This document shows positions 18,642 to 27,285 of a stretch of 64,000 nucleotides of DNA, piece by piece. Within the stretch, counting starts at the first letter, position 1; the number at the start of each line of letters is the position of its first letter. Source of the DNA: Polaromonas sp. YR568 (lineage in GTDB: Bacteria > Pseudomonadota > Gammaproteobacteria > Burkholderiales > Burkholderiaceae_C). The stretch spans positions 50,040 to 114,039 of the forward strand of contig CAMCUN010000002.1 of assembly GCA_945878995.1 (NCBI GenBank), given 5' to 3'. A program made the translations under genes and the position numbers. Below the pieces are notes generated by a model. It worked only from the letters and a program-made list of their open reading frames with translations, searched no databases and was not told the origin of the DNA.

Positions 18642-18724
18642 TGTAGGAGCTTGCCTGCAAGCGATTCGCGGCGGGCCACAGGCATCGCCTCTTGCGAAGA
18701 ATCGCCGGCAGGCCGGCTGCTACA
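18642..18724. repeat. REP-type palindromic element (BIME-like pair)
   Basis: Two inverted arms are read: TGTAGGAGCTTGCCTGCAAG at 18642-18661, continuing CGATTC, and, on the opposite strand, TGTAGCAGCCGGCCTGCCGG from 18724, continuing CGATTC to 18699. They enclose about 31 nt. The TGTAGGAGC...GCGATTC core is the classic Pseudomonas-type REP unit. It lies between recQ and the universal stress gene. No REP-associated transposase is nearby. Confidence 0.8.
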
Positions 18725-18850
18725 TGGAGCCATGTTTTGTAAGAACTGCAGACTCAGCCTGACACGCGCAAGAGGCCACGGACGACAAGCCCTCATGCGG
18801 GCGCGCTGCACAGTCAAACCTTCACCCTTTTTGCTGCACAGGACACCCCC

Positions 18851-19291
18851 ATGTTCAAGCGCATTCTTTTGGCCAGCGACGGCTCCGAGGCCTCGCGCCA
18901 TGCGGCGCACATGGCCGTGGGGTTGGCCCGGGCGCATGCGGCCAATCTGACGGCCGTGTTCGTGGTGGACCCCTACCCTTACCTGGGCCTGGGTCAAACC
19001 AACCCCTTGGGATTTCCAGGCTACATGGCCCAAGCGCACGACCATGCTGCACAAGTTCACGCCGAGATTGAGGCCCTTTGCCGCGCGCAAGCGCCTGGCT
19101 TGAACCTGCAGTTGCGCTTGGTCGAAGACGTGGCGCCAGCTGACGGGATTGTGCAAACCGCCAAAACCGAAGGGGCAGACCTCATCGTCATCGGCTCACA
19201 CGGCCGCAGCGGCCTGGCCCGCCTGATGCTGGGCAGCGTGGCGAACAAGGTGGTGGCGCAGTCGCTGGTGCCGGTGCTGGTCACGCGCTGA
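18851..19291 (+). CDS. Universal stress protein (UspA family)
   Basis: 146 residues, a single Usp domain. It begins [38 protein letters not shown], and the ATP-binding motif is GSHGRSGLARLMLGSVANKVV near residues 117-137, so it belongs to the ATP-binding subgroup. It is a cytoplasmic stress-adaptation protein. It stands alone, after a REP element and with no co-directional neighbour downstream. Confidence 0.93.
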   Translation: MFKRILLASDGSEASRHAAHMAVGLARAHAANLTAVFVVDPYPYLGLGQTNPLGFPGYMAQAHDHAAQVHAEIEALCRAQAPGLNLQLRLVEDVAPADGIVQTAKTEGADLIVIGSHGRSGLARLMLGSVANKVVAQSLVPVLVTR

Positions 19292-19473
19292 AAGCCGGGA
19301 CTGGCCTATCTGCGAGAAGCAGACTTGCATTTGATGGACTGGACCTGGTGTCAGTGCCTTGTAGTCACTGACTCCCATTGCGCTGCTGCCGAGCTTGGGC
19401 GCTCGCTTGTTTGACCTGCAGCTGGCGCCTTTCAGCACCAAACCCGCTCAAGCTCAGATTGAGAGTCCAGCCT

Positions 19474-20670
19474 TCAGCCCAGCGCGGCAGCCAAGCGCTT
19501 GACGCCTTCTTCAATCTTGGCCACGTCAGCGGTGGCAAAGCTCAGGCGGAAGGTGGAGGTGTCGGGGTTTTCGGCATAAAAAGGCGCGCCAGGCACAAAC
19601 GCCACGCCCTGCTCAATGGCCCGCTTGGCAAAGGCGCCCGCATCGCGCGAGCGGCCGCCCGCGCCTGTGAGCTGGGCCCAGAAAAACAGGCCCCCTTGCG
19701 GCTGGGTAAAGCTCACGGCCTCGCCCACCTCCCGCTCAAGCGCACGGCCCATGGCCTGGGCGCGCTCGGCGTACACGCGGCGCACCTGCGCCAAGGTGGC
19801 GGGCATGCGGCCAGCCTGCAGGTAGCGCGCGGCCGTGGCTTGGGCAAAGGTGCTGGTGTGCGCATCGCTGAACTGCTTGCACATGGTGGCGCGGGCCAGC
19901 AGCTCGGGGTGGGCGGCCAGCCAGCCTACGCGCAGGCCGGGGCTGAGCACCTTTGAAAGGCTGCCGCAGTAAGCGATCCAGTCGCGGCTGCCCGGCACCT
20001 GCTCGGACAAGGCCAGCAAGCTGGGCGGCGGTGCTTCGCCAAAGTAAAGGTCGCCATAGGGGTCGTCTTCGACCACCAGCACCTGGTGGCGAACGGCCAG
20101 CTCCAGCACTTTGAGGCGGCGCTCCAGGCTGAGCAAACCGCCGCTGGGGTTGCCAAAGGTGGGGATGAGGTAAATCATTTTGGGCCGGTGCTGCACGATC
20201 AGCTGCTCGAGCAGGTCCACCTGCACGCCGTGCTCGTCCACCGGGGCGCTCACCAACTGCGCGCCATAGAGCCTGAAGCACTGGATGGTGGCCAAAAAAG
20301 TGGGGCCTTCCACAATGACTTTGTCGCCCTCATCCAGCATGACCTTGGCCAGCAAATCCAGCGCCTGCTGGCTGCCGGTGGTGACGATCAAACCCTCGGG
20401 CGCGCAGGCCATGCCCTTGCTGGCCATGAACTCTGAAATGCCGCTGCGCAAGGGGCCATAGCCCTCGGTGGCGCCGTACTGCAAAGCCGCGCCCGCCTCG
20501 TGGGTGAGCGCCTCGCTCACGGCGCTTTGCAGGCCCGCCACGTCAAACATGGCGCTGTCTGGAAAGCCACCGGCAAAACTGATGATGCCCGGCTTGCCCA
20601 GCAGCTTGAACAGCTCGCGGATGGCGGAGGTTTCGACGTTTTGGAGGCGTTGGGCAAACTCAATGGGCAT
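19474..20670 (-). CDS. PLP-dependent aminotransferase, class I/II (2-aminoadipate aminotransferase-like)
   Basis: 398 residues of fold-type I aminotransferase. It shows LGKPGIISFAGGFPDSAMF near the N-terminus, TTGSQQALDLLAKVMLDEGD, DDPYGDLYF and the PLP lysine in YCGSLSKVLSPGLRVGWLA near residue 235. The PGIISFAGGFPD start is typical of LysN/ARO8-like enzymes related to the MocR aminotransferase domain, without a DNA-binding domain. Candidate substrates are 2-aminoadipate or aromatic and branched amino acids. It is divergent from nth. Confidence 0.88.
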   Translation of the reverse strand: MPIEFAQRLQNVETSAIRELFKLLGKPGIISFAGGFPDSAMFDVAGLQSAVSEALTHEAGAALQYGATEGYGPLRSGISEFMASKGMACAPEGLIVTTGSQQALDLLAKVMLDEGDKVIVEGPTFLATIQCFRLYGAQLVSAPVDEHGVQVDLLEQLIVQHRPKMIYLIPTFGNPSGGLLSLERRLKVLELAVRHQVLVVEDDPYGDLYFGEAPPPSLLALSEQVPGSRDWIAYCGSLSKVLSPGLRVGWLAAHPELLARATMCKQFSDAHTSTFAQATAARYLQAGRMPATLAQVRRVYAERAQAMGRALEREVGEAVSFTQPQGGLFFWAQLTGAGGRSRDAGAFAKRAIEQGVAFVPGAPFYAENPDTSTFRLSFATADVAKIEEGVKRLAAALG

Positions 20671-20840
20671 GGTGCGGTGCTGAAAAAATATAGGCCCTCA
20701 TGTTAGCGCCAGCGGTGACCCACTCTAGAGTCCAGCATAGCGATGTCTTGCCCCACCCCGCTAGGCGTTCGCACACCCAAAACCCACACCCCCAGCAGCG
20801 GCCTGAATTTAGTCATCAACTCGGCCCTAAACTGCCGCCC

Positions 20841-21473
20841 ATGAAACGAGATGCCATTGCCCCCTTTTTTGCCACCTTGCACGCGTCCAACCCGCTGCCC
20901 GTGACCGAGCTGGAATACACCAGCGTGTTCGAGCTGCTGGCGGCGGTGCTGTTGTCGGCGCAGGCCACCGATGTGAGCGTGAACAAGGCCACGCGCCGGC
21001 TGTTTCCGGTGGCCAACACGCCGCCAAAAATCTTGGCGCTGGGCTTGGAGCGCCTGGAAGGCCACCTCAAAACCATAGGCCTGTACCGCAACAAAGCCAA
21101 AAACCTGCTTCAAACCTGCCAAATCTTGGTGGACCAGCACGCCGGCCAGGTGCCGCGCACCCGGGAGGCGCTCCAAGCCCTGCCCGGGGTGGGCCGCAAA
21201 ACCGCCAACGTGGTGCTGAACTCTGCCTACGGCGAGGCCGTGATGGCGGTGGACACGCATATTTTCAGGGTGAGCAACCGCACGGGCTTGGCCCCCGGCA
21301 AAAACGTGGACGAGGTGGAGGCGCGCCTCATGAAACGCGTGCCGCCCGAGTACCTGGTCAACGCCCACCATTGGTTGATTCTGCACGGCCGCTATGTGTG
21401 CCAGGCGCGCCAGCCGCTGTGCGGGCAGTGCGGGGTGCGGCAGTGGTGCAGCTTCAAGGACAAAACGAGCTGA
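20841..21473 (+). CDS. nth: Endonuclease III (DNA glycosylase/AP lyase)
   Basis: 210 residues, normal length. It has the helix-hairpin-helix LPGVGRKTANVV with the catalytic lysine, the catalytic aspartate in VDTHIFRVSNRTGL, and the 4Fe-4S cluster ligands CX6CX2CX5C in CQARQPLCGQCGVRQWC. It removes oxidised pyrimidines from DNA in base-excision repair. I chose the ATG giving MKRDAIAPFFATL, the usual Nth start; the upstream extension to 20700 has no similarity. Confidence 0.96.
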   Translation: MKRDAIAPFFATLHASNPLPVTELEYTSVFELLAAVLLSAQATDVSVNKATRRLFPVANTPPKILALGLERLEGHLKTIGLYRNKAKNLLQTCQILVDQHAGQVPRTREALQALPGVGRKTANVVLNSAYGEAVMAVDTHIFRVSNRTGLAPGKNVDEVEARLMKRVPPEYLVNAHHWLILHGRYVCQARQPLCGQCGVRQWCSFKDKTS

Positions 21474-21593
21474 GCGACTTTGCCTTCTTTAAGTGGCAAA
21501 ACGCGCTTGGCTTGAAGGCCTGCAAACGAGCAAGAACTGAGCAAGTCCTGGCTGTTGCGCCCGCAAGGCGCTGCGCCCAAAGCCCGGTTTTAA

Positions 21594-22250
21594 TTAATTG
21601 GGGTCAGATACAGGTTTATTCATCCGAATTTTGATGCTCTTGAGCACACACTGGCCGTTTGCGCAGATGTGCGCTCGGCCACCAAGGTGCAAGCCATGGT
21701 GCGCCAAGCCAGCGACTGGGCCGTTGGCCCCATCAACGCCTTGGTCAACAACGCCTTGGTCAACTACCAGTTCAACGGCGATGCGCGCCACCACTTGGAC
21801 ACCATCCCTTGGGATGCCCTGCAGTCACAGATCGACGGCGCTATGCGCGGCAGCCTTAACAACCTTCAAGCCTGCCGTTCCGGCATGCAAGCGGCCGGTG
21901 GCGGATGTGTGGTGAACATCGGCACCAATTTGTTTCAAGACCCGCTGGTGCCTTACCACGACTACACGGCAGCCAAAGGTGCGCTGCTGGCGCTCACGCG
22001 CACCCCCGCTAAAGAGTGGGGGCCGCAGGGCATTCGCGTGCACATGGATTCGGGCGGCTTGCTGCTAAGCACCGACGTCAGCTCAACTAGCCCAGCCGAA
22101 GTTTTTGGCATGATTTCCACAGCCACCCCATTGCGTAAAGATACCGCGCCCGAAGAGGTGGCCGAAGCAATGGTCATGCTGTTGAGTCCGCTGGCGCGCG
22201 GCATCACTGGGCAAAATTCGGTGGTGGACGGTGGGCTGGTTATTAACTGA
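21594..22250 (+). pseudogene. N-terminally truncated short-chain dehydrogenase/reductase (3-oxoacyl-ACP reductase type)
   Basis: The frame is open from 21594 and reads as an SDR from about 21633 (DALEHTLAVCADVRSATKVQAMV), then PINALVNNA, the catalytic YHDYTAAKGALLALTR (YxxxK) and the C-terminal ITGQNSVVDGGLVIN. The N-terminal Rossmann motif TGxxxGIG and first beta strands are missing, so the product cannot bind NAD(P) normally. The first in-frame Met is at 21669, inside the fold. The coding part begins just after the motif TTAATTGGGGTCAGATACAG at 21594-21613, which may mark an insertion boundary. It is most likely a dead remnant. Confidence 0.8.
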
Positions 22251-22369
22251 GATGGTGATTTGAAAAATTATGGATTACTACACCTGAATGCTTGACCAGC
22301 CGCTGATCTCCAAATTCGTCTGGTGCTGAACGATGATAAAAAATTATTCGATTGATGATATTGAGTCTT

Positions 22370-22936
22370 TCACCACTCAATGCACAGGTACCCACCGGGT
22401 GCAGGTGCGTCACGGGGCCACTGTTCAACGCTGCGAATCGCTGCAAGTGTTGGCACGGCGTGCTCCTGTAGCAAAAACTTGACCGCCCGAATCACCCCCG
22501 CATGGGTGATCCATACCGCCTCGCGCAGGGGTGATGTGTGAAGCTCGAGCAGGGCGCTGGCCACCCGGTCAATCACCTGTTGTGTGCTTTCGGCACCGCC
22601 AAAACGGCAGTGGGCAAAGTCGGCTGTCCAATCGTCAAAAGCACTGCGGGGTATGGCATCCCAAGGCCTCAGCTCCCATTGACCAAAGTTCATTTCATTC
22701 AGGCGCGAATCGGTGGTAGGCGTGCCCAAGTCAGGTCGCAATTGTTGCAGCGCCAGTGCCAGTGCTTGAGCCCTGCCCAAAGCAGACACCCATACCGGCA
22801 TGCTGGCCGGAAGCAGCGCTGCAGCAGCGTGGGCGGCATTTTGGGTGAGGACGGCATGCGCTGGCACGTCGCTGGCTCCATAACAAAGCCCCTCGGCCAA
22901 ATCAACCTGCGCATGGCGCAATAGCCAGAGTTTCAC
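22370..22936 (-). CDS. cobC: Alpha-ribazole phosphatase (histidine phosphatase family)
   Basis: 188 residues. Family blocks are LLRHAQVDLAEGLCYGASDVP with the phospho-acceptor histidine, SALGRAQALA, LNEMNFGQWELRPWDAIP and ITHAGVIRAVKFLL. CobC dephosphorylates alpha-ribazole phosphate or cobalamin phosphate at the end of nucleotide-loop assembly. I placed the start at a GTG (VKLWLLRHAQ) whose next base completes the cobS stop as GTGA; a longer ATG start at 22966 would lie inside cobS. It is the last gene of the riboswitch operon. Confidence 0.88.
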   Translation of the reverse strand: MKLWLLRHAQVDLAEGLCYGASDVPAHAVLTQNAAHAAAALLPASMPVWVSALGRAQALALALQQLRPDLGTPTTDSRLNEMNFGQWELRPWDAIPRSAFDDWTADFAHCRFGGAESTQQVIDRVASALLELHTSPLREAVWITHAGVIRAVKFLLQEHAVPTLAAIRSVEQWPRDAPAPGGYLCIEW

Positions 22937-23733
22937 AGCGCCAGTGCCAGCGCCAGGTAAAAACACACCTCGCTCACCTGCTGCGTGGCGCCCAGGCCAT
23001 CACCGGTGAAACCCTGCAAACGGCGGTGCAACAACCGCCACATCCAGCCCATGCCCAACAACGAACCCAGCACTGCAAGCAGCCACGGCGCACTCGGCAA
23101 CAACCACCACGCCAAAATCATGGCCAAAGCCCACCAAAGCACACCGGCCAGCAGCCCCAGCGTGGCGATGCTCTCGGCCAGCGGCTTGGACTTGGACTGC
23201 GGCGTGTCCCCCACATGCGCCAGCGTGCGGATGACAAACAGCGGCATCAGCCGCGAGGTGACGTGCGCAGCAAACAGCGCCACTGATGCCAGCCAGGCAC
23301 CGCCAACCTGCGCCAGCAGCACCAGCAGCGCCACCTTCACGGCTACCGCAAACACCAGTGCCAGCGCGCCGTAAGTGCCCACGCGCGAGTCTTTCATGAT
23401 GTCGAGCGCGCGCTCGCGGTTCATCGAACCACCCAGGCCATCCACCAGATCGGCCAAACCGTCTTCATGAAACGCGCCGGTCAGCAGCACGCTGAACACG
23501 GTGCAGGCCAAGGCCGCCACCCAGGCAGCGGCAGGCTGCGCCGGCAGCGCTAGCCACAGACCATAAAACACAGCAGCACTCAAGCCACCCACTACACAGC
23601 CCACACCAGGAAAGTGCGCCGCACTGGCCCGCAACATGGCTGGGCTAAAACCCACCCACCCCGCCAGTCGCCCAGTGACGGGAATGCGAGTGAAGAACTG
23701 GACTGCGAGCAGAAAGTGGCGAACGGGCTGCAT
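22933..23733 (-). CDS. cobS: Adenosylcobinamide-GDP ribazoletransferase (cobalamin synthase)
   Basis: 266-residue integral membrane protein with several hydrophobic helices. It contains the family block FFTRIPV and the catalytic acidic motif FHEDGLADLVDGLGGSMNRERALDIMKDSRVGTYGA near residue 90. It joins adenosylcobinamide-GDP with alpha-ribazole phosphate in the inner membrane. It overlaps cobC by 4 nt downstream and lies 10 bp after cobT. Confidence 0.94.
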   Translation of the reverse strand: MQPVRHFLLAVQFFTRIPVTGRLAGWVGFSPAMLRASAAHFPGVGCVVGGLSAAVFYGLWLALPAQPAAAWVAALACTVFSVLLTGAFHEDGLADLVDGLGGSMNRERALDIMKDSRVGTYGALALVFAVAVKVALLVLLAQVGGAWLASVALFAAHVTSRLMPLFVIRTLAHVGDTPQSKSKPLAESIATLGLLAGVLWWALAMILAWWLLPSAPWLLAVLGSLLGMGWMWRLLHRRLQGFTGDGLGATQQVSEVCFYLALALAL

Positions 23734-23743
23734 GCTTGACAGC

Positions 23744-24817
23744 TCAAAGGTCCGTTGCGGCTGTTAGATCGGTGGCCACAACATCCTGCCTTGACACACC
23801 CGCTGTTTCAAAACTCGCCATCTCGCGCAGGATGGCGCAGGCACTGACCAGCAGCGGCCAAGCCAGCGCAGCGCCCGATCCTTCGCCTAGTCGCAAGCCC
23901 AGATCCAGCAAAGGCTCGGCCTCTAGGTGCGCCAGCATCAGCGCATGGCCACGCTCGCCCGAGCGGTGCGCGAACACACAGCGCTGCAAAACGGCTGGCT
24001 GCAGGGCGCTGGCCACCAGCACTGCGGCGCTGGCGATGAATCCGTCGACCACAATCACGCGGCGTTCCAGCGCGGCCTGCAGTACCGCACCTACCATGGT
24101 CGCCATCTCAAACCCGCCAAAAGTTGCCAATGCGTCCAGCGGTTTGGTAGCGTCTGGGTGGCGCGCCAGCACCTGGCGCAAAATGCTTACCTTGCGCTGC
24201 ACCGCAGCGACGTCGAGGCCGGTGCCAGCACCGGTGCAATCCGCAACATCCAGCCCGGCAAGGCGGCTCATCAGCAGCGAGGCGGCCGAGGTATTGCCGA
24301 TGCCCATTTCGCCCAGCAACAGCGCGTTGCCCGGCAACGTCGTCACCAGCGCAGCACCGTTGGCCAGCGCTGTGTTGAGCTGCGCAGCGGTCATGGCCGG
24401 GTTCTCAAGCGCATCGGCGGTACCCGGCCCCACCTTGCAAATCAAAAGACCGGGCCGCGGCGCAAATTCGTGGCACACGCCGCAGTCCACGACCGTGAGG
24501 CCAATGCCGTGCTGGCGCGCCAGCACGCTCACTGCCGCGCCACCGGCCAAGAAATTCTCCACCATCTGCCAGGTCACATCACTCGGATAGGCCGACACGC
24601 CGCGCGCGGCCAGGCCGTGGTCGCCGGCAAACACCACCAGCTGCGGGTCTTTCAGTTCGGGCGCTTCGCTGCCCAGCACCATACCGAGGCGCTGCCCGAG
24701 GCGCTCGATCTGACCCAGCGATCCCAGCGGTTTTGTTTTGTTGTCCAGCCGATGCTGCAGGCGGGCCGAAAGCGCAGGCTGGACGATGTCGTCGATGGCG
24801 GGAATGGCGAAAATCAT
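23744..24817 (-). CDS. cobT: Nicotinate-nucleotide-dimethylbenzimidazole phosphoribosyltransferase
   Basis: 357 residues, normal length. Family blocks are KTKPLGSLGQIERLG near residue 30, FAGDHGLAARGVSAYPSDVTWQMVENFLAGGAAVSVLA, GEMGIGNTSAASLL and a C-terminal LRLGEGSGAALAWPLL with the catalytic glutamate. It makes alpha-ribazole phosphate from nicotinate mononucleotide and a benzimidazole base. Gene order cobQ-cobT-cobS with 3 and 10 bp gaps supports co-translation. No bluB for dimethylbenzimidazole synthesis is in the window. Confidence 0.95.
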   Translation of the reverse strand: MIFAIPAIDDIVQPALSARLQHRLDNKTKPLGSLGQIERLGQRLGMVLGSEAPELKDPQLVVFAGDHGLAARGVSAYPSDVTWQMVENFLAGGAAVSVLARQHGIGLTVVDCGVCHEFAPRPGLLICKVGPGTADALENPAMTAAQLNTALANGAALVTTLPGNALLLGEMGIGNTSAASLLMSRLAGLDVADCTGAGTGLDVAAVQRKVSILRQVLARHPDATKPLDALATFGGFEMATMVGAVLQAALERRVIVVDGFIASAAVLVASALQPAVLQRCVFAHRSGERGHALMLAHLEAEPLLDLGLRLGEGSGAALAWPLLVSACAILREMASFETAGVSRQDVVATDLTAATDL

Positions 24818-24820
24818 GGT

Positions 24821-26299
24821 TCAGTCCTTGCGGATCAGGTCGTCGAGCACACCGGGCTCGGCGTGTTGCTCAAGAAAATTGGCGAGCCCGTCAAATACAG
24901 TCTCCAGGGTAGGTACCGCTGCACCGAACAGGGCGCGCAACACCGCGGGTTCTTCAAACAGACCATGCAGGTAGCAGCCGAGCACGTTGCCAGCGGCGTT
25001 TTGCCATGCCAGGCCGGGCATCACTTCGCGCGCCACATGGCCCCCATCGATTTGGGTCAGGTGCTGCTCAGTCTGACCGTGGTGGATTTCGTAGCCGGAC
25101 GCGGTAGCACCTGAAAGCGCGGTCCAGGGGCCGTTGAGCTCACCAAAGGTGGCTGCAGTGCGGCGCAAGGTTTTGTCGTTATGAAATACGGTCACCAACG
25201 GTAACAGGCCTAGACCGGGCGCATTGCCCAAGGCCATGGGCTCGATACCATGAGTGTCGGTCAGCGACTCGCCCAGCATTTGCAATCCGCCGCAGATGCC
25301 CAGCACCGCACCGCCTTGCGCGGCATGTTGAACCACGGCTTGGTCCAAGCCTTGCTGACGCAACCAAATCAAATCGGCTGCGGTGGCCTTAGAGCCGGGC
25401 ATGACGATCCAGTCGGCCCCGGCGCAGGCGGCAGGGCTACGCGCCCAAACCAGTCGCACGCCCGGCACGTTCTTGAGCGGCTGAAACTCGTCGAGGTTGC
25501 TGATGCGCGGGTATGCAATCACAGCCACGGTTTTAGTCACCGGTCCCGTTGCGCGGGTCCTGTCGTCAAAAACACCGTCTTCCTCGGGCAAACCATGCTG
25601 CCACCACATCGGCAAAGTGGCGACCACTGACACGCCGGTCAAGTCTTGCAGCATCTGTGGGCCGGGTGCCAGCAGGGCTGCGTCACCGCGAAATTTGTTG
25701 AGTACAAAACCGTGGATCAACGCACGTTCGTCCGGGGCCAGCAGCGCCCAGGTGCCGTACAGGTGAGCAAACGCGCCACCCCGGTCGATATCGGTCACCA
25801 GCAGGCAGCGTGCCTGGGCGTGGCGAGCCACACGCATGTTCACGATGTCGCTGGCGTGCAGGTTGATCTCGGCCGGCGAACCGGCACCCTCGATCACCAC
25901 CACATCGTTTTCAGCCCGCAGGGCGTCCAGCGCAGCAGTGATGTGCGGCCAGACTTTCTCACTGCGTCCTCGCCAAGGCATAGCACTGAGTTCGCGGCTG
26001 ACTTCGCCCATCAGTACCACTTGGCTGCGCGTGTCGGCCTCGGGCTTGAGCAGCACCGGGTTCATGCGAACGTCCGGCTCAGCCCAGGCTGCGAGGGACT
26101 GGAAGTACTGTGCGCTACCGATTTCCCCTTGTGCACCCGATGCGCCGACCACCACCCGCGCGTTGTTGCTCATGTTTTGCGCCTTGAACGGTGCCACTTT
26201 CAGGCCCTGCCGCGCATAGTGGCGGCAAAGGGCGGTGGTGACCCAGCTTTTGCCCGCACCGCTGGTGGTTCCGAGCACCATGACACACACAGCGGTCAT
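24821..26299 (-). CDS. cobQ: Cobyric acid synthase, glutamine-hydrolysing
   Basis: About 492 residues. The N-terminal dethiobiotin-synthetase-like ATPase has LGTTSGAGKSWVTTALC and PFKAQNMSNNA, and the C-terminal glutamine amidotransferase has the nucleophile in ILGICGGLQMLG and the histidine in GYEIHHGQTE. It amidates the b, d, e and g carboxylates of adenosylcobyrinate diamide. The chosen ATG (MTAVCVMVLGTTSGAGKS) overlaps the preceding stop as ATGA; the 66-residue upstream extension is not family-like. Confidence 0.95.
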   Translation of the reverse strand: MTAVCVMVLGTTSGAGKSWVTTALCRHYARQGLKVAPFKAQNMSNNARVVVGASGAQGEIGSAQYFQSLAAWAEPDVRMNPVLLKPEADTRSQVVLMGEVSRELSAMPWRGRSEKVWPHITAALDALRAENDVVVIEGAGSPAEINLHASDIVNMRVARHAQARCLLVTDIDRGGAFAHLYGTWALLAPDERALIHGFVLNKFRGDAALLAPGPQMLQDLTGVSVVATLPMWWQHGLPEEDGVFDDRTRATGPVTKTVAVIAYPRISNLDEFQPLKNVPGVRLVWARSPAACAGADWIVMPGSKATAADLIWLRQQGLDQAVVQHAAQGGAVLGICGGLQMLGESLTDTHGIEPMALGNAPGLGLLPLVTVFHNDKTLRRTAATFGELNGPWTALSGATASGYEIHHGQTEQHLTQIDGGHVAREVMPGLAWQNAAGNVLGCYLHGLFEEPAVLRALFGAAVPTLETVFDGLANFLEQHAEPGVLDDLIRKD

Positions 26300-27285
26300 G
26301 CCATGGCTTTCTGTTGATTTTGGAGGGCTGCCGCTAGGGCTGCTTGCGCAGTCGGAGGCTGCACGCTGAGGCGCCAGTGGCCCGGCAGGCCCATGCTTGT
26401 GGTGTCGCGCAGCTTGATGCCCTGCGCGCGCAAACCGGCCACGTTCAACGGCCCGGGCGCCTGTGCGCACACATAGTTGGCATCGCTGGGCAGGCAACCC
26501 CAGCCGAGGCTGCGCAACAGTGCCAGTTGCAGCGTTTTCCAGCCGCGCAATTGCTCACGGCTCTGCGCCAGCCAAGCCTGCGTTTCGGGCTGCACCCAGG
26601 CGCTGAGCATGGCCACGGCGTGGGCACCCAGCGGCCAGGAAGGTGCCAGGCTTTCCAGTGTTGCTTGCAGTGCGCTGGCTCCCAGCGGCGCAATGGCATA
26701 CGCCCCGCGCACGCCGGTGAGGGCCAACGCTTTGTTGGGAGACCAAATTTGCCAAACGGTGTTCAGGGCGGCAGGTTCCAGACTACAACGGCCTGCCAGG
26801 CGCAGAGGTTCATAAGCACGGTCCAGCACCACCACGCCGCCCTGCTCGGCCACGGCCAGCGCCAGGTGTTCGGCCGCGCCTAGCGGGCTCGATGGCTCAC
26901 ACAGCCACAGCAAATCGGCTGCAGCCAGATCGTCCACACCCTGCAAGCCCCAGGCTGCTGCGGCCCGCGCATAGTCACCATAAGCCTGCGCGGGTTGCCA
27001 CGCGGTTTTCCCACCTGCGCGCACCACCGCTGCGGTGATGCGGGAAATGAACTCGCTGGCGCTTCCAGCCATCACAATTCGTTCAACGGCTACCCCATGA
27101 AAATCGGCGAGCGCTGCACGCAAGTGGGTGTAAGCCGGGTCGGGGTAATGCTGCGCGTCGGCCTGCGCAAGCACGGCCAGCGCCATGGGGCACGGCCCAC
27201 ACGCGTTGGCGTTGGTGGAGAAGTCCCATAGCGGAACGCCTTGGGCATCTGGCCCGCCGTGCAATGGCTGCGTTGCCGTGTTCAT
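26296..27285 (-). CDS. cobD: L-threonine-O-3-phosphate decarboxylase (CobC/CobD aminotransferase family)
   Basis: 329 residues, class I/II PLP fold. It begins near the typical LWDFSTNANACGPCPMALAVL block, has ITAAVVRAGGKTAWQPAQAYGDYARAA, the aspartate in VVVLDRAYEPL and the PLP lysine in WSPNKALALTGVRGAYAIAPL. It supplies (R)-1-amino-2-propanol phosphate or an equivalent for the aminopropanol arm of cobalamin. It overlaps cbiB upstream and cobQ downstream by 4 nt each. The symbol follows the Salmonella convention; other organisms call it cobC. Confidence 0.88.
   Translation of the reverse strand: MNTATQPLHGGPDAQGVPLWDFSTNANACGPCPMALAVLAQADAQHYPDPAYTHLRAALADFHGVAVERIVMAGSASEFISRITAAVVRAGGKTAWQPAQAYGDYARAAAAWGLQGVDDLAAADLLWLCEPSSPLGAAEHLALAVAEQGGVVVLDRAYEPLRLAGRCSLEPAALNTVWQIWSPNKALALTGVRGAYAIAPLGASALQATLESLAPSWPLGAHAVAMLSAWVQPETQAWLAQSREQLRGWKTLQLALLRSLGWGCLPSDANYVCAQAPGPLNVAGLRAQGIKLRDTTSMGLPGHWRLSVQPPTAQAALAAALQNQQKAMA

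Noticed and set aside
23927..25114. A 395-codon plus-strand frame opposite cobT and cobQ
   Set aside because: Shadow of conserved cobalamin genes; composition is that of an antisense frame.
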